A stretch of 64,000 bases of DNA from Bernardetiaceae bacterium (lineage in GTDB: Bacteria > Bacteroidota > Bacteroidia > Cytophagales > Bernardetiaceae): NCBI GenBank assembly GCA_020832465.1, contig JAFIER010000011.1, positions 1-64,000 on the forward strand, read 5' to 3'. Position numbers and translations under genes: made by a program. The notes under the pieces were generated by a model that was not told the origin of the DNA, made no database searches, and worked only from the letters and a program-made list of their open reading frames with translations. Of this stretch, positions 53,772 through 61,125 are shown one piece after another. The first letter of the stretch is position 1. Each line of letters starts with the position of its first letter.

Positions 53772-54572
53772 TCAAAAACGTAAATCAAAATGTTGCTTAG
53801 GTTGCCCTTTGCGAAAAAAAACTAATCCTAAGCGAAATAAATCTATTGAAATCATAACGCGCTCATCAGCTTTAATTTCATTCCAAGCTTTTCGCATTTG
53901 CGAAGACCAGCGAATGTCATCAAAAATAAATACACTGCCCTCATGTGCATACTTCAAACAGTTTTCAAAATAACGCATCGTAGGTTCGTAGCGGTGGTTT
54001 GCATCAAAAAATACCCAATCTAATGTGGGTTTGTGATGTGCTAAAAATTGGGGTAGTGTCTCATCAATATTTCCAGTGATGATTTGGGCTTGCTTACAGT
54101 CAAAATAATCTAAATTTTTTTGTGCATAATGAATGGTTTGGGCACAGCCTTCAAAGCTATAAAGTTTTGCTGTTTTTCCTTTCAAAGGCATGGCCTGATA
54201 TAGCGTACCTATACCGAGCGATGTGCCGAGCTCAATCATAAAGCGAGGTTTGAAGTGCAAAATCATACGAAAAAGCAAGGCACCTACTTTAAAAGAAATG
54301 GCTGAATGGCGTGCTAAATCAGAAATTTTACGCTGCCCCCCACTATGCTTGTGCGAACCAGCCCCAAAATCCTGGACTTCAATTTCCTCTGAGGAATCTA
54401 AAAGTACGTGGCGTGCCGTCTCGATAAGATCAAAATCATAGTAATGATAACGATGATGAAGTGCAATAACTTCATCATAAAGCTGATACACAAAAGGCGA
54501 ATGCAAACCGTGTGCGTTTTTAGCACGAAGAAAGAAAGCAATATCTGAAATCAAATTTGATAACATTGTCAT
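53772..54572 (-). CDS. Class I SAM-dependent methyltransferase
   Basis: Cytoplasmic protein of 266 aa with a Rossmann methyltransferase core. Motif I is MIELGTSLGIGTLY, DWVFFDANHRYEPT corresponds to motif IV, and FIFDDIRWSS is the acidic loop; the arrangement resembles Methyltransf_24/O-methyltransferases. The N-terminal FLRAKNAHGLHSPFVYQLYD is conserved in Bacteroidota homologues. Substrate unknown. No operon partner: a hairpin-bearing gap separates it from the glycosyltransferase. Confidence 0.8.
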   Translation of the reverse strand: MTMLSNLISDIAFFLRAKNAHGLHSPFVYQLYDEVIALHHRYHYYDFDLIETARHVLLDSSEEIEVQDFGAGSHKHSGGQRKISDLARHSAISFKVGALLFRMILHFKPRFMIELGTSLGIGTLYQAMPLKGKTAKLYSFEGCAQTIHYAQKNLDYFDCKQAQIITGNIDETLPQFLAHHKPTLDWVFFDANHRYEPTMRYFENCLKYAHEGSVFIFDDIRWSSQMRKAWNEIKADERVMISIDLFRLGLVFFRKGQPKQHFDLRF

Positions 54573-54675
54573 TGTTGTATTTTGTCTTACAAAAATTTTG
54601 CACTTAGTATTGAGCCATGGAAGCGGTTTAAAAAACGATGTTGAAATAAAATTCTACCTCTTAGATATAGCCTTC

Positions 54676-54728
54676 AACCACCCCCAGATCCTCCTAATCT
54701 TAGGAGGTGAGTGTAGAGCTGGGTGGTT
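54676..54728. repeat. Nested hairpin in the methyltransferase-glycosyltransferase gap
   Basis: Outer arms AACCACCC (54676-54683) and GGGTGGTT (54721-54728) enclose inner arms CCTCCTAA and TTAGGAGG. Runs of T/A are poor, so it is not a clear terminator. It resembles intergenic repeat units of Bacteroidota; no second copy was seen in the window. Confidence 0.5.
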
Positions 54729-54791
54729 AAAAAATACCTTACAAAAGCACACAAGCAAATATACACCTGTTGCTTACTGCTATGGCTCTTC

Positions 54792-55940
54792 CTATTTTTT
54801 CATGACCCAAAAGACTAAGGATTCGGGATACTTAGCTTCGTAATAATAATCTGCAATTTGTGCTTCAAACTCAAGGATAAAAAAGCAAATAAAATCCCTT
54901 ACGCTGACAAAATCTAAGATTTCACCTTGTAAATAAGTATTGATTTCTGTCATTCGATAAGATACTTTGGCTTTGCCTAAAAGTTGGTTTGTAGTATGAA
55001 CAACCTTTGCTAATTTAGATTGTTCTTGCGGTTTTATCCAGTCAAATGTTTGCTCTATGGCTATAATTTCACCACTTTTAAGCTGTTGAAATGCTTTAAA
55101 AAAACGATTAAAAGCGAGCTTTGAAGGGACCTCAAAATGCAATTTAAGGTCTGGCTTTTTTGCATTTTTACGCTCGAGCAGCACACGTTTTTGTGAGGGT
55201 GCTTGCATATAACGCTTGTCCTCTATTTTTTGATATTGAGCTTGCTGGTGAGCTTTCATGACTTCATACCAATTTTGCGGCATATTAGCGATGCGCTGAT
55301 TTGAGGGGTGCCACTGGTGAACAGTAAAAGCCTGTTCTTTGGGTAAGGCGGCAATAGGATAGCCAATATTTTGTATGCGCAGGTTCATTTCAGTATCTTC
55401 CATACCCCAAATTTTAAAATATTCATCAAACCAGCCCGCTTTTTCGAAAGCTTCTTTTTCTACAATGGCTAATCCGCTGTGGTAGTTGGCAGAAGATACA
55501 TTCCAGCTTGATGGTGGGGGCGTATGCCAAGCGATTTTTTCATAGTCTTTAAAATCCTTAGGCGCAAAATAGCAATGATACATCAATAGCGTTTTAGGAT
55601 TTTGATCAAAATGTGCTTTTACTTTGGCTAAAAAAAATGGGGGGTACATCAAATCTACATCAACCATAACCACTATCTCACCCTTTGCCAGGGCAATACC
55701 CCGATTATTAGCCTGCGCCCTGCACCAAAGCCAGCCTTCAGTATCCATAAACTCGTAGCGAATACGTGGCTCTTCGGCACAAAAATCTACAATCGAACGG
55801 CGATTCTGCTCTTTGCTACCATAATCTACAAAGCAAATTTCAAAATTATCAGAAATTTTTTGAGCCAATAGCGAACGTAAATTGCGCTTTACAGCCTCTG
55901 CTTTGCGGTCGCGATAAGTAATAACAAAAGAAAAAAGCAT
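54792..55940 (-). CDS. Glycosyltransferase family 2 protein
   Basis: 382 aa from the ATG at 55940 (MLFSFVITYRDR); the frame is open upstream to 56057 but that part overlaps nuoM. GT-A fold: FVITYRDRKAE start, FVDYGSK, VVMVDVDLMYPP supplying the DxD metal site, and GWFDEYFKIWGMEDTEMNLRI, the galactosyltransferase-C-like region containing the likely catalytic acid. The C-terminal ~130 residues are a separate charged domain I do not recognise. Probably adds sugars to a surface glycan; acceptor unknown. About 100 bp after the nuoM stop, possibly read from the same transcript. Confidence 0.83.
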   Translation of the reverse strand: MLFSFVITYRDRKAEAVKRNLRSLLAQKISDNFEICFVDYGSKEQNRRSIVDFCAEEPRIRYEFMDTEGWLWCRAQANNRGIALAKGEIVVMVDVDLMYPPFFLAKVKAHFDQNPKTLLMYHCYFAPKDFKDYEKIAWHTPPPSSWNVSSANYHSGLAIVEKEAFEKAGWFDEYFKIWGMEDTEMNLRIQNIGYPIAALPKEQAFTVHQWHPSNQRIANMPQNWYEVMKAHQQAQYQKIEDKRYMQAPSQKRVLLERKNAKKPDLKLHFEVPSKLAFNRFFKAFQQLKSGEIIAIEQTFDWIKPQEQSKLAKVVHTTNQLLGKAKVSYRMTEINTYLQGEILDFVSVRDFICFFILEFEAQIADYYYEAKYPESLVFWVMKK

Positions 55941-56040
55941 AATCAAGAAATCTTTGACAAAACTCTGTAAAGCGTAAAAATATTGAATAACCCAGTGAGG
56001 ACTCAACCTACACGGATAATAACAGCAATCTATAAGCCTT

Positions 56041-57654
56041 TTACAAACCAAAAGCACCTAAGGTTTGCCCAAATGATTCAGTGAGTAGCTTAGGATAAAT
56101 ACCTGCCAAAAGAATAAATAACAACAAAATAGAAGCAATCGTAAGCTCACGCCTGCTCAAATCAATCTTGCCTTGTGGCGAAAGTTTAGGGTTCTGCCAA
56201 GGCTTACCCAGTAGCATCAAAGCCACTACACGCATGGCATAAGCACCGCCCAAAATCAAGCCTGCAAATGCTGTTATAGCTATCCATAAAGGCACATAAT
56301 CAGAGGCAAAAGCTCCCATAAAAATCAATAGCTCTGCAATAAACCCGGAAAACATAGGTAATCCTAAAGCAGCAAAAAAACCTGCAGCGACAAAAAATGA
56401 CCAGCGCGGGAGTTGCATTGCCATGCCAGAATAGTCTGCCATTACAAGGCTTCCCGTTCGTTTTTGTAATGCACCCGCCATAAAAAACAAGAGTGCAGAG
56501 ATAAACCCATGGCTAAACATCTGATAAATAGCTCCCTCGAAGCCTACCTGAGTAAGCGATGCTAATCCCAAAAGTACAAAACCCATGTGAGAAATTGAGG
56601 AATAAGCTATCAAACGTTTCAGGTGAGTTTGCCCTAAGGCTACAAAAGCCCCATAAATAATTGCCACTACTGCCAAAGCACTTATCCAAGTCGCTAACTC
56701 GCAAGCGATATCAGGAAAAACAGTATAACCCAAACGCATTAAACCATAACCACCAATTTTGAGTAAAATGCCTGCCAGCACCATAGAAATCGGCGTTGAG
56801 GCTTCTACGTGTGCGCTGGGTAACCACGTATGCAAAGGCACAATAGGCATTTTTATCAAAAAACCTACAAGGATAGCAGCAAAGACCCAATATCGCATAG
56901 GCTTAGGCGTGCTGTTTTGTTGTGGGTAAAGTGAAGATTCGGGTGGGTAGTTGTTCGGATTTTGCATAGAAGGCATATCAAAACTGTAAATATATGCCGA
57001 TGAAGATATTTTTCCTGCTTGTAAATCTTCTTGTACTTCTATTTGGGTTGTGCCTGCTTCTATTGCCATGCGGTTAGTATTCAATACCGAACGCTGCAAA
57101 GCTATCCCGCCAATTAAAATCAATACCGAACCTACCAGTGTATAAATGAAAAACTTAACCGCTGCATACTCGCGCCGCCTGCCACCCCATATTCCTATCA
57201 GAAAATACATCGGTAGCAACATAAACTCAAAGCAAAGAAAAAATAAAATAAAATCCAAAGCGACAAAACAACCCATAACCGATGCACTCAAAATCAAGTA
57301 CAAAGCTACATAAGCCCGCAATTTTTTGCGCACCGACCACGATGCCCAAGCACCGAGAAAAAGAATCCAAACAGCAAGCAAAATAAGTGCAGCATTAAGC
57401 CCATCAATACCCAAATGATAAGATACAGAAATCTTACCCAATCCACCCAATTCCATAAAAAGCCAATCGTAATTCTCCTCGAATAGCAATTCTGTTTTAT
57501 CGCCTATACGGCTATAAAAAAACAGCAGGCTACCGATAAAAGCATTTAGTCCCGTAGCCCCCAAAAGTACATAGCGAGGTGTATTGCCACGAGGCAATAT
57601 CGCTACAACAAGAAGCCCTAAAAGCGGAATAAGAATCAGCAGACTAAGCCACAT
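56041..57654 (-). CDS. nuoM: NADH-quinone oxidoreductase subunit M (NuoM)
   Basis: Proton-pumping antiporter-like subunit of complex I, 537 aa with about 14 TM segments. Conserved FFLCFEFMLLPMYFLIGIWGG (key Glu), FLIKMPIVPLHTWLPSAHVEA (key Lys) and MFSHGFISALLFFMAGALQKRTG are present, so the channel looks intact. The expected neighbours nuoL (upstream) and nuoN (downstream) are absent: a glycosyltransferase follows and a repeat-filled gap precedes. Either the nuo genes are scattered in this genome or this is an extra stand-alone copy. Confidence 0.9.
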   Translation of the reverse strand: MWLSLLILIPLLGLLVVAILPRGNTPRYVLLGATGLNAFIGSLLFFYSRIGDKTELLFEENYDWLFMELGGLGKISVSYHLGIDGLNAALILLAVWILFLGAWASWSVRKKLRAYVALYLILSASVMGCFVALDFILFFLCFEFMLLPMYFLIGIWGGRRREYAAVKFFIYTLVGSVLILIGGIALQRSVLNTNRMAIEAGTTQIEVQEDLQAGKISSSAYIYSFDMPSMQNPNNYPPESSLYPQQNSTPKPMRYWVFAAILVGFLIKMPIVPLHTWLPSAHVEASTPISMVLAGILLKIGGYGLMRLGYTVFPDIACELATWISALAVVAIIYGAFVALGQTHLKRLIAYSSISHMGFVLLGLASLTQVGFEGAIYQMFSHGFISALLFFMAGALQKRTGSLVMADYSGMAMQLPRWSFFVAAGFFAALGLPMFSGFIAELLIFMGAFASDYVPLWIAITAFAGLILGGAYAMRVVALMLLGKPWQNPKLSPQGKIDLSRRELTIASILLLFILLAGIYPKLLTESFGQTLGAFGL

Positions 57655-57698
57655 AAAAATTTAGATAAGATTATCAATACGATCAAAATTCATTGAAA

Positions 57699-57804
57699 GG
57701 GCGCATCTCAAAACTACTTACTTGGTGCGAACACCTCAAAAACAGCAAGGGCAGTTGTTTTGTTGCATAATATTATGCTAAGGGTTTTATATGAAATGCA
57801 CCCT
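57699..57804. repeat. MITE-like element, family 2, copy 2
   Basis: ~106 bp with inverted ends GGGCGCATCTCA (left) and TGAAATGCACCC (right), the same ends as copy 1 (26626-26736). Interior shares TCAAAA-TACTTACTTGGTG and TTGTTTTG. No coding capacity. Confidence 0.5.
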
Positions 57805-57880
57805 ATTGAAATACGATTTACACAATCTCCCTACGCCCCATACCAGGATACACATTTTTCCATAGCGGAAAAATGGGCTT

Positions 57881-57913
57881 AGAAATAACACTTCTTTGAG
57901 CAATGTTATTTCT
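57881..57913. repeat. AGAAATAACA palindrome, copy F
   Basis: AGAAATAACA...TGTTATTTCT with flanks AAAATGGGC before and GG after, as in copy C. Confidence 0.7.
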
Positions 57914-57973
57914 GGCTGGCAACTAAAAAGGGCTGTTATTTTTGTACCCTTACTGAATACCTTTTTTTGCGTC

Positions 57974-58864
57974 TTAGGCCAAGCCTTCGGTTTCGAGTTT
58001 GCGGTCTATTTTTTTGACTAATCCTTGCAATACTTTTCCAGGACCACACTCTACAAATTTTGCAATTTCTGCCTGCGCCATATTTTGTACGCTTTGCGTC
58101 CAGCGCACGGGCGAGGTGAGCTGTGCAATAAGATTAGCTTTAATAGCTTCTGCTTCGGTGTGTGCCTTAGCATCTACATTTTGATAAATTGGGCAGGGGG
58201 CTGCTTTAAATACTGTTTTTTCAATAGCCTCTCCTAACTCTTCCCTGGCGGGCATCATCAATGGCGAATGGAATGCACCACCTACGGGTAGTGGTAATAC
58301 GCGTTTTGCACCTGCTTGCTTCAAAGCATCAGTAGCTAAGGCAATGCCTTTCATAGAGCCAGAAATAACTAATTGCCCGGGGCAGTTGTAGTTGGCAGCG
58401 ACAACAATTTCAGCACTTTCATTTTTTATGCCTTCGCAAATTTGATCGACTTGCTCATCGGGGAGTCCTAAAACAGCAGCCATTGTAGATTCGACTGCTT
58501 CACAGGCTTTTTGCATTGCATTAGCACGTGCCGCGACGAGGCGTAATCCGTCTTCAAAACTCAAAACACCGATGGCCGTAAGTGCCGAAAACTCTCCTAA
58601 GGAATGCCCAGCAACGGCATCAGGTGCAAAATTTTCTATAGTTTTGGCTAAAATAACCGAGTGCAAAAATATCGCAGGCTGAGTTACATTCGTCTGCCTG
58701 AGCTCTTCTGCACTGCCTTCAAACATAATATCTGTGATGCGAAAGCCTAAAATTTCATTGGCTTGCTCAAATAATTTTTTAGCCTCTGGATTGTTTGCAT
58801 AAAGCTCACGCCCCATTCCGCTAAACTGCGAACCTTGTCCGGGAAAAATATATGCCGTAGTCAT
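57974..58864 (-). CDS. fabD: Malonyl-CoA:ACP transacylase
   Basis: Fatty-acid synthesis enzyme transferring malonyl from CoA to acyl carrier protein, 296 aa. PGQGSQFSGMG at the N-terminus, the nucleophile Ser88 in GHSLGE, and GGAFHSPLM with the active-site His are all present; length is standard. No other fab gene or acpP is adjacent. A TATCTTTG box at 58954-58961 on the minus strand may be its promoter. Confidence 0.95.
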   Translation of the reverse strand: MTTAYIFPGQGSQFSGMGRELYANNPEAKKLFEQANEILGFRITDIMFEGSAEELRQTNVTQPAIFLHSVILAKTIENFAPDAVAGHSLGEFSALTAIGVLSFEDGLRLVAARANAMQKACEAVESTMAAVLGLPDEQVDQICEGIKNESAEIVVAANYNCPGQLVISGSMKGIALATDALKQAGAKRVLPLPVGGAFHSPLMMPAREELGEAIEKTVFKAAPCPIYQNVDAKAHTEAEAIKANLIAQLTSPVRWTQSVQNMAQAEIAKFVECGPGKVLQGLVKKIDRKLETEGLA

Positions 58865-58953
58865 GGATATTTTATGGTTTTGTGTATATACTTATCCAAG
58901 CTATTGCTCAAAGCTGTCAATAATAGCTCGGATTTTTCAATTTTAGGCATGAA

Positions 58954-58961
58954 CAAAGATA
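58954..58961 (-). promoter_or_regulatory. Candidate Bacteroidota -7 box upstream of fabD
   Basis: Minus strand TATCTTTG, exact TAnnTTTG match, about 90 bp before the fabD start codon. No well-spaced -33 TTG found. Confidence 0.33.
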
Positions 58962-59029
58962 TTACTCACGCAAATAGGATTGCCCATGCCCAGTAATTAT
59001 GTACAAAGTTAGTAAAAAAATGCAAAAAA

Positions 59030-60904
59030 TTAGCGTATCAAACGAATCAATCCGCTTTCATTGATATTTTTACCAATTTTGTCCGTAGCTCTAATTTGAT
59101 AGGTATATTCGCCTTCTGGTGCTTCTTTTCCTTGATATGTGCCGTCCCAGCGTTCTTCGGTGCTTTGGGTTTCGAAAATAAGATTACCCCAGCGGTTGAA
59201 TATACGCATAGAAAAAGTATCGAGGTGGGGGCTATTCACACCAAAAGTATCATTTAGTCCGTCTCCATTAGGAGTGAATGCGTTGGGGAGTGCTAAATCA
59301 GTGATAAAATAGTTTAAAACCGTATTAGAATAACTTCGCCAGTCATTGTTATCTTGTGCATAAGCACGGTATAGAATAAGCTGTTCGCTTTCATTCTGGA
59401 GGTTATCTTCATAAATTGTATCTGGCATTGCCAAATTAGCAAGGGTATCGCCCGCTTGATTGAGCCTTAGCAGGCGGTAGCTGATATTGCGGTCTGCGCC
59501 TTCGTAGTTGCTTCGTTTGATAATGGCTTTTTTTTCTGTGCGCAAAATTTCTGCTTTGAGGTGAATCGGTGAAATAAAATTTGATTTTTGCGAAAGCAGA
59601 GCACATGTATTTTCATAAAAAACGCTGTAGGCATAGCGCACCTCCGTAGGCGCAACAGCAGCATCTATATAGCTACGAATGCTATCTCTGACCACAAACT
59701 CTACCGTATCCCGAGCGTCAATTGTTTTTTGTATCCTTACTGCTGCTAAATCTGAAACCACATCAACATTAAAACTCCAGCGCAAAGCAATCCTATTGTC
59801 ATCATCAAAAGTAGTGTAAAAATTGCGAACTGCTGGCAGCTCACGTACGGAAATAGCCTCTATGCAAACCGTTTTAGAAAGACTTTCACCGTGTGCAAAA
59901 ACTGCTATTAAGCGATAGCAATAGGTTGCACCGCAGGAGGTTTCATTGTCGTCATAAATTTGGGTAGCAAGCGAGTCTAACTGTGCAATTTCAGCTCCGT
60001 CTTTACTTAGGCGATAACGCTGAAAATTTTCTACTTTATCGCTTAGACTCCACGCCAAACGGTTAAATCCTTCTTGCGCACTACCCTCGAGGCGTAGCAA
60101 TGGAAGCGTTTTAGAAAAGGCTTCCGAGCCTTCGCAGGGGCTTGCAGAAATGCGAAAGTAGTAAGTGCCCTCGCCACTTAGGCTCAAGGTGGTTTGCGTA
60201 GCATGGCTAATCGCTGTTACATCAACGAAATTGATACCATCAGTAGATTGCTGTATGATATAGCTATTAGCATCGCCGAGTTGATAGCTAAGTCTTACTT
60301 CGTTATTATGAAGTGCTTCTATGCGAGTGAGCTCAGCAACTTCGAGCTGGGCTTCGGGTCTGAATGTTTTTTGATTGCGCCCGCATCGGTCTTCAGCATT
60401 TACGAACCTACCCTCTACACGAATGGTTTTATTGGCTGCATTGTCATAGCTATGTATGACCTCTCCATTTGGGGGTAGGGTTTCGGTTGTGCCATCGCCA
60501 AAGTCCACGATATACTCATCGTAATTGTCATCTTGAATGAGCAAACGCATACGCAAATCTCCACATGCTTGTACCATAAAAGGAATCGGATCGGAAGGAA
60601 TGACAAGTATGTAGTCTTCTTTCGTCGTGCGCGCACCGCCGGTACCTGTGTTTAGAATTTGTGTAACATTGTAAAGCCCCGGCGCTGTAAAAGTAAAAGT
60701 CGGTGAAGATTGCGGTCCGCCTTCTCCAAACTGATACAAAATAAGCGAAGGATCAACGCCCGAGCAGTCCTCCATTGTTACGGTAAAAGGTGCGCAGCCG
60801 GTTCGGATAGGGGCGTTAAAACAAGGTTCGGGTTCTTGCGCCCGCGCATCACTTAGCGCAAGTAGCAAAGAGAGTACTAATATAAATAAGCCGTATTTTT
60901 TCAT
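59030..60904 (-). CDS. Secreted PKD-like protein with T9SS type B sorting domain
   Basis: 624 aa, exported. Signal peptide MKKYGLFILVLSLLLALSDA, cut near RAQ. Two PKD-like stretches follow (TGCAPFTVTMEDCS with FTAPGLYNVT; YIVDFGDGTTETLP), then fibronectin-like segments around residues 190-510, and a C-terminal ~85-residue gliding motility-associated domain (LPNAFTPNGDGLNDTF, MRIFNRWGNLIFE, PEGEYTYQIRATD), the type B signal for type IX secretion. Probably attached to the cell surface; no enzymatic domain seen. Stands alone, divergent from carB. Confidence 0.88.
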   Translation of the reverse strand: MKKYGLFILVLSLLLALSDARAQEPEPCFNAPIRTGCAPFTVTMEDCSGVDPSLILYQFGEGGPQSSPTFTFTAPGLYNVTQILNTGTGGARTTKEDYILVIPSDPIPFMVQACGDLRMRLLIQDDNYDEYIVDFGDGTTETLPPNGEVIHSYDNAANKTIRVEGRFVNAEDRCGRNQKTFRPEAQLEVAELTRIEALHNNEVRLSYQLGDANSYIIQQSTDGINFVDVTAISHATQTTLSLSGEGTYYFRISASPCEGSEAFSKTLPLLRLEGSAQEGFNRLAWSLSDKVENFQRYRLSKDGAEIAQLDSLATQIYDDNETSCGATYCYRLIAVFAHGESLSKTVCIEAISVRELPAVRNFYTTFDDDNRIALRWSFNVDVVSDLAAVRIQKTIDARDTVEFVVRDSIRSYIDAAVAPTEVRYAYSVFYENTCALLSQKSNFISPIHLKAEILRTEKKAIIKRSNYEGADRNISYRLLRLNQAGDTLANLAMPDTIYEDNLQNESEQLILYRAYAQDNNDWRSYSNTVLNYFITDLALPNAFTPNGDGLNDTFGVNSPHLDTFSMRIFNRWGNLIFETQSTEERWDGTYQGKEAPEGEYTYQIRATDKIGKNINESGLIRLIR

Positions 60905-61057
60905 ACCCTATAAAACGCATAAGTAGCTTTGTGCGTTCAAAAAAATTGTCAGAATAAAAAAGAAGATTCAAACACCACCACTGTATTGATTTTGGGGTTA
61001 GAAAAGATATGATTTGATGTTTTTTGAGTAAAACCTCAAAAATCCTCAAAGTTTTAA

Positions 61058-61065
61058 TAACTTTG
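61058..61065 (+). promoter_or_regulatory. Candidate Bacteroidota -7 box upstream of carB
   Basis: TAACTTTG, exact TAnnTTTG match, about 60 bp before the carB ATG. The -33 TTG is not at ideal spacing. The rest of the 221-bp divergent region shows no structured RNA. Confidence 0.38.
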
Positions 61066-61125
61066 TAATAGATTTCAGACCATTACATTCAGGATTTAAA
61101 TTTCTTATCAAAACGCTAATTCGGC

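Larger units (their letters stand above)
57655..57973. other. Repeat-filled gap between fabD and nuoM
   Basis: 319 bp with no gene. It holds MITE-like family 2 copy 2 (57699-57804) and palindrome copy F (57881-57913). No terminator with a good T-run was seen. Confidence 0.5.

Noticed and set aside
54598-54843. An 81-codon plus-strand frame across the methyltransferase-glycosyltransferase gap.
   Set aside because: It spans the nested hairpin, overlaps the end of the glycosyltransferase gene and has no recognisable protein features.
55941-56057. A longer glycosyltransferase starting at 56057.
   Set aside because: The extra part overlaps the 3' end of nuoM and is not GT-like; the ATG at 55940 begins exactly at the GT-A fold.
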